Shown here: positions 1-10,482 of the stretch, piece after piece
Numbering within the stretch: the first letter of the stretch is position 1
Layout of the letters: every line of letters begins with the position of its first letter
NCBI GenBank assembly: GCA_947449835.1
Contig: CANFSZ010000004.1
Span: forward strand, 33,885 to 97,884
Length of the DNA stretch: 64,000 nt
From: Opitutia bacterium
Lineage (GTDB): Bacteria > Verrucomicrobiota > Verrucomicrobiia > Opitutales > Opitutaceae
Direction: 5' to 3'
The notes under the pieces: generated by a model
Databases searched by the model: none
What the model saw: the letters and a program-made list of their open reading frames with translations, nothing else
Told to the model about the DNA's origin: nothing
Position numbers and translations under genes: made by a program

Positions 1-89
1 GGCAGCTGCGGCATCTTGAATTTTGTATCCGCGATGTATTCGCGCGCGACTCGCCGGTCCTATGGCCTGAGCGAGGCGCGTTTGAAAAC

Positions 90-518
90 TTAAGCGAGGT
101 GCGGACGCAGCCGCGCGATAAGATCGGCGTAATCTACTGCGGAAAGAAGTTGTTTCGGCTCAGGCATCATGGCGAATGGCGCGCCCCAACTCGGGCCATC
201 GACGTACTTCGGCACGAGATGCATGTGCAGATGCGGCAGTTTATCAGAATAGGCGCCGTAGTTTATTTTAGCGGGATTGAAGGCGGCCTTCATCGCCTTG
301 GCGGCGCGGGCGACGTCTTGGGTGAAGAGCGTGAGTTCGGACGGCGGCAACTCGAAGAGCTCGTTGACGTGCGCGCGGTAGGCGACGACGCAGCGGCCGC
401 GGTACGTTTGCTCTTTGAAAAGATAAAGCGTGGAGACCTGCATCGGCCCGATCTCGATCATGAGATCTTGGAGGCGTTGATCTTTGCGGCAATAGAGGCA
501 GTCGGGGAGTTCGGTCAT
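90..518 (-). CDS. HIT (histidine triad) family protein
   Basis: Translation contains the histidine triad HLHMHLVPK and an N-terminal CxxC (CLYCRK). Confidence 0.9.
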   Translation of the reverse strand: MTELPDCLYCRKDQRLQDLMIEIGPMQVSTLYLFKEQTYRGRCVVAYRAHVNELFELPPSELTLFTQDVARAAKAMKAAFNPAKINYGAYSDKLPHLHMHLVPKYVDGPSWGAPFAMMPEPKQLLSAVDYADLIARLRPHLA

Positions 519-609
519 GGGTAAAATAGGCGGAGGCCTATGAGTTTTTATTTTTTGCGCGGGGGCAAGGGCTAGTTGCGGATCGACGAATGCCGCAGCC
601 CGAGTTTGG

Positions 610-1347
610 GTGGAGCACCCTATGAAGAAAAAAATGTTTTTTTGGCTCCTGTTGGTCGTCGAAACATGGGCCGTCGAGCCCAGTTCTCCGAGCTCTTCGG
701 CACCGGTCGATCCGGCAAACTATCTTGCGGATGTGGCCGCGGTGAGTCGCGTCGACTGGCCGAAAAATCGTGCGGTCATGATTGTCTGCCACGGGCACAG
801 CGTGCCAGCGGGTTATTTTAAAACGCCCGTGGTTAACTCGCTCGGGTCGTATCCGCATCTCCTTCGCGCTGGGCTTGCCGAAAAATATCCGCACGCGGTC
901 ATCAACGTCGTCGTGACGGCCATCGGCGGCGAGGATTCCGAAAAAGGGCTGCTGCGTTTTGAACGCGATGTTATGAGCCTGCGTCCTGATGTCGTCACGA
1001 TCGATTACGGTCTCAACGACCGCGGCATGGGCCTCGAGCGGGCGGCGCGCGCGTGGCGGGCGATGATCGAGCGCGCGAAGGCTGGCGGCGCTAAAGTCAT
1101 CTTGCTCACGCCCACGCCCGACACAGCCGCCAAATGGTCCGATCCCGCCGATAAATTGGCTTTGCACGCTGAGCAAATTCGCGGGCTCGCGCGGGAATAT
1201 CAGGTCGCGTTGGTGGATAGTTATGCCGCGTTTCAGCGGCACGCAGCGGCCGGCGGAGTCACGGAGACGCTAATGTCGCAACGCAACCATCCCAACGAAA
1301 AAGGCCACGCCTTGGTGAGCGCGGGGTTACTCGCGTGGTTTCCCTGA
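610..1347 (+). CDS. Secreted SGNH/GDSL-type hydrolase
   Basis: N-terminal signal-like segment; SGNH-like blocks GHSVPAGY, GLND and NHPNEKGH. Confidence 0.75.
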   Translation: MEHPMKKKMFFWLLLVVETWAVEPSSPSSSAPVDPANYLADVAAVSRVDWPKNRAVMIVCHGHSVPAGYFKTPVVNSLGSYPHLLRAGLAEKYPHAVINVVVTAIGGEDSEKGLLRFERDVMSLRPDVVTIDYGLNDRGMGLERAARAWRAMIERAKAGGAKVILLTPTPDTAAKWSDPADKLALHAEQIRGLAREYQVALVDSYAAFQRHAAAGGVTETLMSQRNHPNEKGHALVSAGLLAWFP

Positions 1348-1362
1348 TTTGCAGTGGGTTGA

Positions 1363-2229
1363 TCACCCGCCGGCGCGCACGAGCAGGGCTTTAAGGTGCG
1401 CGTGATCGGTGAGCGACGTTTTGGCTACGAAGCCTCGCGCGTGCGCGAAATGCACGCCCGGCGCGTCTGCGATGCGCGTGAAATCGAGCCGCGGATTATC
1501 TTGAAACCGGGATAAACCGTAGCCGGTGCTGCGGCGATCGGGGGCGACGGTGCCGACGATCTTGCCGGCGAGATTTTGGGCCTCAATGAAGCGTTCGAGT
1601 CCCATCGAAGGCTCGTCCGGCAGCGGATCGGTGCGCGGCAGAAAAAGAATCTGCGCAGGCTCGCCGCCCAGTACGAGTTCCCAGACTTGGGCGTGTTGCG
1701 CGATGAAATCGAGTCGCGTGCGTAGCGTGCGGACGTAGTCCAAAAGGTCCTCCCCGATCATGCGCATAATCGCCCAGAGCGGAGCGGTGGGTTCGATGCG
1801 ATCGGCGAGGGCGAAGCGGCGGAGCAAGGTGATGTCGATCGGGGAGTTGAGTTTGGGAAGGGCGTTGCGGTCGACGCCGAGAAACTTGGCCGTACTGATA
1901 GGGCCGCGGCAATCGAACCACTCGGCGGGCTCGAGCCATTCACAGAATTGGCGAGCGTCGGCGTAGATCCCGAGGTGTTGCAACACGAGCGAAAGGGAGC
2001 AGGTGGGCGCGTGATCTTTGGGGAGTTGGTGGTGATCGAAGTTATTTCGTGCGGGATCGTGTTCGTGGCCGACATCGACGACGGCGATCTTCGGATCGTT
2101 CAGATCGGCGGCGCTGGGTTCGCGCCGAACGATGGGCACGGGATGCAGAGCGAGCAGGACACAGCAGGCGAGGAACTCGTCTTTATGGGCGCTGCCGGGA
2201 TGGGTGAGTAAAGTCGTGAAAGGCGTCAT
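1363..2229 (-). CDS. MYG1 / UPF0160 family protein (DHH-like metal-dependent hydrolase)
   Basis: HPGSAHKDEFLACCVL N-terminus and DVGHEHDPARNNFDHHQ motif typical of the MYG1 family. Confidence 0.8.
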   Translation of the reverse strand: MTPFTTLLTHPGSAHKDEFLACCVLLALHPVPIVRREPSAADLNDPKIAVVDVGHEHDPARNNFDHHQLPKDHAPTCSLSLVLQHLGIYADARQFCEWLEPAEWFDCRGPISTAKFLGVDRNALPKLNSPIDITLLRRFALADRIEPTAPLWAIMRMIGEDLLDYVRTLRTRLDFIAQHAQVWELVLGGEPAQILFLPRTDPLPDEPSMGLERFIEAQNLAGKIVGTVAPDRRSTGYGLSRFQDNPRLDFTRIADAPGVHFAHARGFVAKTSLTDHAHLKALLVRAGG

Positions 2230-2297
2230 GATTAAAGCGCGGGCAACCGCGCCGCGCGCAACGACGTCGGCTGGAGCTGCGTTTGGCGACGCTGAAG

Positions 2298-3308
2298 TTA
2301 TAGGCCCCAGCTCCAGCGCTCGCCTTGCCAGCTAAAGCCGCGTTCGTTCTGAGCGATGCGCCCGAGGCCGGGCCAAGGAAGGTGGAAACCGTAGGCGCGT
2401 TCGTGCGTGTGGGCGAGCTCGGTAAAGAGTTTTTGGCGCGTGTGGATCGCTTGAGCCGGTTCGTGATCATAGGCAATGCCCCACGTCGGATCGGTGAACA
2501 TCAAGGTATGGTGGTGCGCGACATCCATGAAATGCAGGAGCGAGTCGCGGCCAGATTTAATACGAAAAATTGCATGGCCGGACGTGTGCCCGGGGGCGGC
2601 CAGCAAGGTGACGGCTCCGCGGAGGACGGAGTCGCCGTCACGGAGAAATTGCAGGTTGGGTTGAAGGACGTCGAATTTTTCACGCGCATCTTTGATCATG
2701 CCGGGGAGTGGACCCTTGGCTCGTTTGGAGCGGGAAAAATCGGGCGTAGGCGAGCGCCAGAAATCAACTTCTTCGCGTAAGCAATAGACCGCCGCATTTG
2801 GGAAGACGGCGCGGTTGCCGGTGACAAAGCCACCGATGTGATCGGCGTGCGCGTGGCTGAGAAAAGCGTGCGTGATCTGCGCCGGCGCCAAGCCCAGTTC
2901 GGCGAGCGCCGTCGCTACCCAGCCACGCTCAGGATTTTTTCCGGGGCCAAAACCGCCGTCGAAAATCACCAGCTCGCGGCCGATTTTGAGCAGCAGGATA
3001 TTGACGTAGAGCGGGAGCGCATCGGTGCGTTCCCCCCGAGCGATGAGATCGTCGCGCATCGTATGTCGGGCGGCTTCGGGCCACATGAGATCGAGGCCTT
3101 CTCGGAGGAGCATGCTACCGTCGCTGATGGAATAGGCCTCGATGTCACCGATGTTGAAACGGTAGCTGAAGGCATTGCGTGGCGCCGGCTTTTGAGGACC
3201 AGCTTCGACTCCGCGAAGCGATGGCGGCAAAAGCGCGGTACCTACGGTGGCGGCCGAGGCGCAAAGAAAATGCCGACGCGTGGAATTATTGGGTGGGGTA
3301 TTTGGCAT
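2298..3308 (-). CDS. Tat-exported MBL-fold metallo-hydrolase
   Basis: STRRHFL twin-arginine-like leader; HAHADH metal motif; later H and D ligands (APGHTSGH, HFMDVAHH). Confidence 0.88.
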   Translation of the reverse strand: MPNTPPNNSTRRHFLCASAATVGTALLPPSLRGVEAGPQKPAPRNAFSYRFNIGDIEAYSISDGSMLLREGLDLMWPEAARHTMRDDLIARGERTDALPLYVNILLLKIGRELVIFDGGFGPGKNPERGWVATALAELGLAPAQITHAFLSHAHADHIGGFVTGNRAVFPNAAVYCLREEVDFWRSPTPDFSRSKRAKGPLPGMIKDAREKFDVLQPNLQFLRDGDSVLRGAVTLLAAPGHTSGHAIFRIKSGRDSLLHFMDVAHHHTLMFTDPTWGIAYDHEPAQAIHTRQKLFTELAHTHERAYGFHLPWPGLGRIAQNERGFSWQGERWSWGL

Positions 3309-3326
3309 GATGAATATGGAACGATT

Positions 3327-4055
3327 TTAAAAAAGCAGAGCCTGCGAGGGAGAGAAGGTTGTGGCAGGTGCGGGCCGAGCGGCGCGCAGGGCGGCTTGTA
3401 AGGGGCAAAGTTTAACGTCAACGGGACGGCCTTCGCGGTAAAGTCGGAGTAGTTGGTGAGAACGTTGGGCGAGGAGGCGTCGGACCTCGCGGCGACGGCC
3501 CTTGATTAGGGGGATGCGCATCTGATCGTAGCCGGTCGTTTGATGACGGAGCCACGCGATGGTGGCGGCTTCGGCCCGCTCTGGGATGGGAATGCGCTCG
3601 GTGCGGGCGACCGTGCCGCTGCCTACGGGGGTGGCGTGCGCAGCGATAAGTTCGGAGAGAAGTTGGGCGTCGCCGACATGCGCGGGATGGAAGGCGAGAA
3701 ACGTTAATACGGCGGCGCGGAAGTCTTCGACGTAGTCAGTTTGGGCGACGGCGCGGCGAGCGCGGGCGGAGTCGAGTTTGCGTTGATGAGCCGGATCGGC
3801 GCGCTCGTCCAGGAGTTCGGCCCGCAGGGCTTCGATACGATGCGCCGGTGCCCAAATCCCACGGGAGAAGCGCTTGCGGCCTTTCAACTCGAACATGGTC
3901 CACGTGGGGCCGTCCGCCTTGATGCGGCGGCTGAGGGCGGAGTCGCCGGGTGGCAGTAGGATCCAACCGGCGGGCACGGGCTCGAGTACCGCGTGTTCGT
4001 TGATCACGTAACCGGGTTTTTGACTGGGACGGACTTCGCGGGAGGCGTTGGGCAC
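3327..4055 (-). CDS. DUF2293-like conserved protein
   Basis: C-terminal AWLRHQTTGYDQMRIPLIKGRRREVRRLLAQRS resembles DUF2293 as recalled. Confidence 0.5.
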   Translation of the reverse strand: MPNASREVRPSQKPGYVINEHAVLEPVPAGWILLPPGDSALSRRIKADGPTWTMFELKGRKRFSRGIWAPAHRIEALRAELLDERADPAHQRKLDSARARRAVAQTDYVEDFRAAVLTFLAFHPAHVGDAQLLSELIAAHATPVGSGTVARTERIPIPERAEAATIAWLRHQTTGYDQMRIPLIKGRRREVRRLLAQRSHQLLRLYREGRPVDVKLCPLQAALRAARPAPATTFSPSQALLF

Positions 4056-4174
4056 GGGCGAGGGGACAAAGGTCCGCGTGTAAGCTCAAGCCGCAACCTG
4101 AGTTCGCGGGACAGGATTAGAAATTTTTCGCTGCGCGCTGGCGTCGGGCGCGGACGTTCTGTTAAAGTGCGGGC

Positions 4175-5260
4175 ATGACTCTCGTTGAACTCGGCTGGCA
4201 CGATGCCCTAGCCCTCGCCTTTGCCCCGCACGGGGCGGCGGGGCTGGAGCCGGCGCGCGTGGTGTGCGAGTTGCGGCGGAATTTTTACGCGGTGCACACG
4301 GCGGACGGTGAAGTGCTGGGAGAATGTGGCGGTGGTTTTTTTCACGTGGCCAAGAAAGCGGAGCAATTTCCGGCGGTGGGCGATTGGGTCGCAGTTCGTC
4401 GGCGCCCCGGCGAGGCGCGCGCGGACATCCATGCGGTGTTGCCGCGGCGCACGAAGTTTTCGCGGCGTGCGTCAGGCTCAGAAGAAATCGAACAAATCGT
4501 GGCCGCGAATATCGACACGGTTTTTTTGGTGAGCGGGCTTGATCAAAATTTTAACCCGAAACGCATTCAGCGTTTTTTGGTGGCGGCGAAGGAAAGCGGA
4601 GCCGAGGCGGTGATTGTTTTGAATAAATCTGACGTGTGCGCTGATGCCGAAGTCGTGCGCCGCGAGATCGAAGCGCTGGTGCCCGGCGTGCCCGTGCTGA
4701 TCACGAGCTCGGAGACGCGGAAGGGCTTAAAGGCGCTGACCTCAGTCTACGCGCAGCCGGGGCGCACGTTGGCGTTCATCGGCTCCTCTGGCGTGGGAAA
4801 ATCGAGCCTCATTAATTTATTGGTGCGCGATCCGGAGGCTTTGCCGACCGGTGAAGTCCGCGAGAAAGACAGCAAAGGCCGGCATACTACGACGCGGCGC
4901 GAGCTTGTGCAGACGCCGACGGGCGCACTGGTGATCGACACGCCCGGTATGAGGGAATTGCAGCTTTGGGGCGTGGAGGACGGCGTGGAAGATGCCTTCG
5001 CTGATATCGCGGCTCTGGCTGCGCGATGTAAATTTGGTAATTGCAGCCACGGTAACGAACCGGGTTGCGCGGTGCGCGCGAGCATCGCCGCTGGTGATTT
5101 GGTACTACAACGTTTTGAGAGCTATCTTAAGTTGAAGGGCGAGAAGGCGGCGAGTGTGCCGGCGCGAAAAAAACCGAGTGCGCTCGCGAGCAAACCCGGT
5201 TGGAAAAACCGCACTCAGGGGCAGACGCCTTTCCGGCATCGGCATCACGTCGAGGATTAG
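4175..5260 (+). CDS. rsgA: Ribosome small subunit-dependent GTPase A
   Basis: Circularly permuted GTPase with NKSD (G4), GSSGVGKSSLINLL (G1), DTPGMREL (G3) and Zn motif CKFGNCSHGNEPGC. Confidence 0.95.
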   Translation: MTLVELGWHDALALAFAPHGAAGLEPARVVCELRRNFYAVHTADGEVLGECGGGFFHVAKKAEQFPAVGDWVAVRRRPGEARADIHAVLPRRTKFSRRASGSEEIEQIVAANIDTVFLVSGLDQNFNPKRIQRFLVAAKESGAEAVIVLNKSDVCADAEVVRREIEALVPGVPVLITSSETRKGLKALTSVYAQPGRTLAFIGSSGVGKSSLINLLVRDPEALPTGEVREKDSKGRHTTTRRELVQTPTGALVIDTPGMRELQLWGVEDGVEDAFADIAALAARCKFGNCSHGNEPGCAVRASIAAGDLVLQRFESYLKLKGEKAASVPARKKPSALASKPGWKNRTQGQTPFRHRHHVED

Positions 5261-5307
5261 CTGATAAGAAGGTTGGTGTTACGCGGCTGCGACGATAGTC
5301 TGGGATC

Positions 5308-5967
5308 ATGCCCCAAGACCCCCACGCTCATTTTGATCACACTGTCCTTGATTTGATCGAGCACAGTCCGACCGGCGCCGTGCCGGCTACGCCCTCTTAT
5401 ATGGATGCGTTGAAACGGTTGCTCGCGACGCATCAGGTTTATGCGAGTGCCAATCACAAAGGTGGCTACGTCACCACGCGATCGCTGGCGACGGTGCCGG
5501 TGTTTCACGCGCAGAATCTCGACGACGTGATCGCCGGTCGCGTCGAGCCGGCGGCGCTGGAAAATAATTTCAGTATCTTTGAGCGTTACGTGGCTGCGTT
5601 GCCTGCACCGCTGCGTGAACGGGCGGCCGAGCGCCGGACGGTGGTCGCGGGTAAACCTTCCCAGCATCGTGCGAAGCACATCGGCGATCACGTCGTGGTC
5701 GCCCAAGATCCGATTCATACGCTATTTTTGGTGCCCGGCACGGGCCCGCATCCAGGTTTGCCCGGAAATTATCTTTACGGATCCGTGTTCCAGCACCACG
5801 CCGAAGTTAACAGTCCTTGGTTAATCCACCTGCACGACAATGACGACGGACTCGCCCTCTGCGAATTGCCGACGATGTCCGCAGCGTGGGCGAAATTACA
5901 GGAAGTACTCGCGAGTGCGCCGTTTAATATGAAAGAACTCGATGCGCTCGGGTTCACGTTTAAATAA
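5308..5967 (+). CDS. Hypothetical protein
   Basis: Intact 219-aa ORF in intergenic space, no recognised domain. Confidence 0.6.
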   Translation: MPQDPHAHFDHTVLDLIEHSPTGAVPATPSYMDALKRLLATHQVYASANHKGGYVTTRSLATVPVFHAQNLDDVIAGRVEPAALENNFSIFERYVAALPAPLRERAAERRTVVAGKPSQHRAKHIGDHVVVAQDPIHTLFLVPGTGPHPGLPGNYLYGSVFQHHAEVNSPWLIHLHDNDDGLALCELPTMSAAWAKLQEVLASAPFNMKELDALGFTFK

Positions 5968-6049
5968 GCGAGCCGGCGTGGGGGTGCTAGATTAAGCCCG
6001 CGTGATTAAGATTCACGCGGAAGAAAACAGCCGTCAGTTTTTCGGTCCC

Positions 6050-6892
6050 ATGCTCGTTTCAACCGCCGAACTCGCGTCTCACCTCAACGACCCGACCTGG
6101 GTGATTTTCGATTGCCGACACGATCTCGTGGATCATGGCAAAGGCGCCAAACTCTACGCAGAAAGTCACCTCGTTGGAGCGCATTTTGCGCCGGTTGAAG
6201 CGGCTCTCGCCGGTACAAAAAACGGTCGGAATGGTCGTCACCCTTTGCCTGCGCCGGATCAATTTGCGGCTTTTCTCGCGGCGCATGGCGTGAATAAAAC
6301 GAGTCGGATCGTCGCCTATGATGACGCGGGAGGGCTCTACGCCGCGCGCTTGTGGTGGTTGGCGCGTTGGATCGGTTTCAAGCAGGTGGCGTTGCTCGAC
6401 GGGGGTTGGCAGAAGTGGATGAGTGAAGGCCGCGCCGTCACCGCCGAGATGCCGGTCGCGCAGCCGAACGTCACGACGAACGTGCCGACGGTAGATACGA
6501 GCCTGGTTTGGGGCGCGGGCGATGTGCTGCGTCGGCTCGAAAAGAGTGGTAGTTTATTGATCGATGCCCGAGCAGGGGAGCGTTTCCGCGGCGAGATCGA
6601 GCCTATGGATCCTGTGGCCGGACATATTCCTGGGGCGGTGAATCGTTTCTTTAAGGCTAATCTAAATTCTGATCTCACGCTGCGTCCCGTGGCGGAGTTG
6701 CAGCGGGAATTTATCGCGCTGATCGGAGATCGCGCGGTCGAAAATGTCGGACACTCCTGCGGCTCGGGCATCACCGCGTGCGCTAATATTTTCGCGATGG
6801 AATACGCGGGGCTCAAGGGTTCCAAATTGTACGCGGGCTCCTGGAGCGAATGGGTTTCCGATCCGACGCGGCCCGTTGCGCGCGGAGCTTGA
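6050..6892 (+). CDS. Thiosulfate/3-mercaptopyruvate-type sulfurtransferase (tandem rhodanese)
   Basis: Two rhodanese halves; active-site loop CGSGITA. Start placed at the ATG (6050); upstream GTG at 6002 is possible. Confidence 0.92.
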   Translation: MLVSTAELASHLNDPTWVIFDCRHDLVDHGKGAKLYAESHLVGAHFAPVEAALAGTKNGRNGRHPLPAPDQFAAFLAAHGVNKTSRIVAYDDAGGLYAARLWWLARWIGFKQVALLDGGWQKWMSEGRAVTAEMPVAQPNVTTNVPTVDTSLVWGAGDVLRRLEKSGSLLIDARAGERFRGEIEPMDPVAGHIPGAVNRFFKANLNSDLTLRPVAELQREFIALIGDRAVENVGHSCGSGITACANIFAMEYAGLKGSKLYAGSWSEWVSDPTRPVARGA

Positions 6893-6909
6893 ACCGAGTT
6901 TGGAAGTAT

Positions 6910-8721
6910 TTAACGCACTGGCGTCGCCACCACGTCATCGATCAAGAAAACTGCGACCGGAACTTTTTGGTCCGCGCCGATGAGTTCCTTGCCGGCGAGG
7001 CCGCGATTGCGATAGGCGCCGGTGCGGAATGAGACGCGTTCAACGGTGCGCACAGGTTCGTTGAACACGAGGGCGCGGGACAAAGCGGGTTTACCGTTGA
7101 TGCGTAATTCGGCGGTGTCGGCGGTGGCGCTCGGCTTGATCTCGAGGCTGAGATTCAACCATTGGTCGACTGGGTAAGGGCCGACATCTTGCCAGATGCC
7201 TTCGTGGCGCGCCCAGAGATGTCCGTCTTCGGCAAAGGCAAGCTGGACGGGGCGAGCGCCTTGCGCGTCGAGTAAATCTAATTCGAGGCGGGCCTGATTT
7301 TGGCGGGCAAGTAGCTTAACGGAAAATTTTAAACCGTGAGTCTCGGGAAACACGCGCACGGCGCGGGCGTAATCATAAGGGTCTTCATCGCGGAGTTCGA
7401 GGGCGTGATTGCCGGGTGCACCGATTGCGACGATGCGCACGGGCGCCCAGCGTGGGCTATAAATATTCCAATCATCTGGAAGGGTGGAGGCGGCGATAGC
7501 ATCAAACGTGTCGTTCACGTGCGCGGGATTCCGGCTGTGAATGGGAATAGGAATACGGCTGATCCAAATATCCTCTTTGTTGACGCTGTAGGTTACCCAA
7601 GTGGCTTGAGCTGAATCGGGCGGCGTGCCGTTGCCCTCGACGATGCCTCGGACGTATTGGGGACCGGGGTTTTTGAAGGCGCCAGGGAAACGTTGGTCGG
7701 GAAGTTCACCGTGCACGGCGAGCAGTTCATCAAAGCGCGCGGCATCGGGGCTCGTCATGACAGCGAGGGGATAGCGGAGCCGATTGGTTGGATTGAGAAA
7801 CAGCGCATAGCGCGAATCGTGGGTGCGTTGCAGCCAATATTTTGAGGCGTTGCTGGGGAGCTGAGGGGCAAATTGTTTTTCAGACCAGGTGCGTCCGGCA
7901 TCGCGGGTGGTGGCGACAAGGGCGTTTTTCCAGATGCCAAGCGTGGCGCCGTCGGGGCGCGTCACATAGGAGAGCGCCTTGCCGCGAACGGTGTAAAATT
8001 CAGTTTCATCGAGTTGATCCTCCTCCCACCATTGGGCGGTCATGAGTTTATCGGCGAGCAGGGCTTCGCAGGCGATGACGAATCCGCGATCCGGCGAGGT
8101 ATCGTAGCGGGCGTAGGGCGGAGTGAACTGGGGGTAGGGATTTTTGGCGTTGAGGCGTATGAAATAAATGGGACCGAAGGTGTCGTCGGGGTAAATCTCG
8201 CGCACGGCGCGACCGATACCTGTGCCGTCGTTGGGCGTGGGTGGTTTTCCGTAAAAGGCGAGGGCGAGTAGTCGGCCGTTGGGCGCGATGTAAAAGCCCA
8301 TGCGTTGGTGCGCTATGGTCGACGAACCGTCGGGCAGGGCGAAGGCTGGAAAGATCGTGCGCGTCGCATCCCACGTGCGCCCATCGACCGAAGTGGTGAG
8401 GGATGTGCTGGTGGGCGCATCGTGTTCGTTGCGCGGGGCGCTGAGGTACTCGAGGTAGAATTTGCCGTGGGCCCAAGCGAGCATCGGCTGGTGCAGGTAG
8501 GTGTCGGGCAAATGATCGCGATGCTCCGATGCGGTGCGATTGGCGCGGACAACTTGAAAATTATGCACTCCAATAGCGGGACGGAGCGCACCATCCGCAT
8601 CGCTGGTTGCGACGGTGGTGCCCACGTAACTCAAGGGTGCGGGTGTGGCGTCGGGCGTTGTCGCCGCGCAGCAAAGATTCGCTCCTAGGGTTATTAAGAT
8701 CGAATTAAAGGTGAGGCGCAT
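6910..8721 (-). CDS. Secreted sialidase-like (Asp-box/BNR propeller) protein with C-terminal concanavalin-like region
   Basis: Signal peptide; Asp-box-like SVDGRTWD and TRDAGRTWS; C-terminal beta-rich region (FSVKLLARQNQARLELDLLDAQ..LWARHEG). Confidence 0.7.
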   Translation of the reverse strand: MRLTFNSILITLGANLCCAATTPDATPAPLSYVGTTVATSDADGALRPAIGVHNFQVVRANRTASEHRDHLPDTYLHQPMLAWAHGKFYLEYLSAPRNEHDAPTSTSLTTSVDGRTWDATRTIFPAFALPDGSSTIAHQRMGFYIAPNGRLLALAFYGKPPTPNDGTGIGRAVREIYPDDTFGPIYFIRLNAKNPYPQFTPPYARYDTSPDRGFVIACEALLADKLMTAQWWEEDQLDETEFYTVRGKALSYVTRPDGATLGIWKNALVATTRDAGRTWSEKQFAPQLPSNASKYWLQRTHDSRYALFLNPTNRLRYPLAVMTSPDAARFDELLAVHGELPDQRFPGAFKNPGPQYVRGIVEGNGTPPDSAQATWVTYSVNKEDIWISRIPIPIHSRNPAHVNDTFDAIAASTLPDDWNIYSPRWAPVRIVAIGAPGNHALELRDEDPYDYARAVRVFPETHGLKFSVKLLARQNQARLELDLLDAQGARPVQLAFAEDGHLWARHEGIWQDVGPYPVDQWLNLSLEIKPSATADTAELRINGKPALSRALVFNEPVRTVERVSFRTGAYRNRGLAGKELIGADQKVPVAVFLIDDVVATPVR

Positions 8722-8922
8722 AGCAGGCGAGTTGGGTTTTTGAGTAGTCTAAGATCGAGCAATCCTAGAGCGCAATGGGCGTCGTGGTCTTACGAAGGAT
8801 TATGATTCAGGAAGTAACCGAGTTGAATCGAGTAGAATTATTTCTCGCCGTAGTTTAGGCTATGAAGCTTGTCTGAGTTATATCGCCTCCGGGTTTTCCT
8901 TTTCCTCATAATCATCGCATCT

Positions 8923-10482
8923 ATGGCTCGATTCAAAAAAAAGAACGCGGTCTTGAGCTGTTGGTATGCGTTTTTTTTGATGATCGGGACAGTGCGCGCC
9001 GAGGTCGAAGTCCATGAGTCGACGATGAATTTTGCTCCTTTGGATCGAGCGGTGGCGCGATTCAACGCGATGGAGAATGAGCCCGTGATCAATTTGGTGT
9101 CCAACGCTGAGTCGGGGGCATGGTTGCGAGCCGCGATCCCGTTGTTCGAGTGTCCCGATGCTGCGGTGGAGGAGATTTATTATTTTCGATGGTGGGCTTT
9201 TCGGAAGCATTTGCGACGCGGTCTAGACACCGGAGGACGGTATGTATTCACGGAGTTTATCACGAAGCCTAAGCCAGTGAGTAGCGCTTTGGGTCACCAT
9301 CTCGCGGAAGGTCGCTGGTTGAGAGATTCAAAATATCTGGATGACACGGTGCTTTATTGGCTTCGCGGTGGGGCGGCTGGGCAAAGCCAGGCGCATCTGC
9401 ACAAATACAGCCAGTGGCTGGCTCACGCTGTTTATACGCGGGCGTGCGTCACGGGGGATGAGCGTTTCGCGATCGGGCTGTTGGACGATTTGGTCCGCGA
9501 TTACCAACATTGGACACAAGAAAAACAGCGCCCGGACGGACTTTTTTGGCAACACGACGTTTGGGATGCGATGGAGGAATCCATCAGTGGATCGCGCACC
9601 AAAAAAAATATCCGCCCAACGATTAACAGCTATATGTTTGGTAATGCCCAAGCGATCGCGGCCATCGCGCGTTGGGCGGGGAGCAACGATCTAGCGACTG
9701 AGTTTACGGACAAGGCGGAGCGTATAAAAAGTCTGATGTTGGCGACGTTGTGGGACGCCAAAGCGCAGTTTTTTAAGGTGCGCTACGAAGACGGTTCTTT
9801 CAGCGATGCCCGCGAGGCGATTGGCTTTATCCCTTGGTATTTTGGGCTGCCTCGGCCGCAGGAAGGGTATGAAGCAGCTTGGGCTCAGCTGATCGATCCG
9901 CAGGGTTTTCATGGAGCGATGGGACTCACTACGGCCGAGCGGCGTCATGCGGGTTTTCGTACACATGGGACGGGTAAATGTGAATGGGATGGTCCGGTGT
10001 GGCCGTTTGCGACGACCCAAACGCTCGTCGCTTTGGGGAATGTCTTGCGCGATTACCCGACGGACGTGATCGCGCGGCGGGATTATTTTGAGGCGTTTCA
10101 AACTTACGTGCGCTCTCACCGCTATGATGGTTTGCCCTACATTGGTGAATATCATGACGAGACGACCGGAGCTTGGCTCAAGGGCCGGGACGAGAGAAGC
10201 CGGTACTACAATCACTCCACGTTTGCCGATTTGGTGATCACGGGAGTGGTGGGCCTTCGGCCGCGTTCCGATGATTGGGTGGAAGTCCATCCGCTGCTGC
10301 CTGAGGGGCAATGGAACTGGTTTAAGTTGGATCGCGTGAGGTATCATGGACGCGAATTGACGATCCTCTGGGACGCCGACGGGCAACATTTTGGTCGAGG
10401 TGCTGGGTTGCAGGTTTTTGCTGACGGAAAAGAGATCGCCCGCGCCGACCGACTGGGCCTCATTAAGGGACAACTGCCATGA
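8923..10482 (+). CDS. MGH1-like (GH63/trehalase-type alpha-toroid) glycoside hydrolase, exported
   Basis: GLFWQHDVWDAMEESISG, RPTINSYMFGNAQAIAAIA, KCEWDGPVWPFATTQTLVAL and YNHSTFADLVITGVVGLRPR motifs; ORF track starts at a TTG (8869), ATG at 8923 is an alternative. Confidence 0.75.
   Translation: MARFKKKNAVLSCWYAFFLMIGTVRAEVEVHESTMNFAPLDRAVARFNAMENEPVINLVSNAESGAWLRAAIPLFECPDAAVEEIYYFRWWAFRKHLRRGLDTGGRYVFTEFITKPKPVSSALGHHLAEGRWLRDSKYLDDTVLYWLRGGAAGQSQAHLHKYSQWLAHAVYTRACVTGDERFAIGLLDDLVRDYQHWTQEKQRPDGLFWQHDVWDAMEESISGSRTKKNIRPTINSYMFGNAQAIAAIARWAGSNDLATEFTDKAERIKSLMLATLWDAKAQFFKVRYEDGSFSDAREAIGFIPWYFGLPRPQEGYEAAWAQLIDPQGFHGAMGLTTAERRHAGFRTHGTGKCEWDGPVWPFATTQTLVALGNVLRDYPTDVIARRDYFEAFQTYVRSHRYDGLPYIGEYHDETTGAWLKGRDERSRYYNHSTFADLVITGVVGLRPRSDDWVEVHPLLPEGQWNWFKLDRVRYHGRELTILWDADGQHFGRGAGLQVFADGKEIARADRLGLIKGQLP

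Noticed and set aside
1-93. Open frame ending in TAA at 91-93, possibly the end of an upstream gene
   Set aside because: Only 30 codons visible, no recognisable motif; cannot be supported.
538-1242. 234-aa minus-strand ORF
   Set aside because: Antisense to the SGNH hydrolase at 610-1347, which has signal peptide and catalytic blocks.
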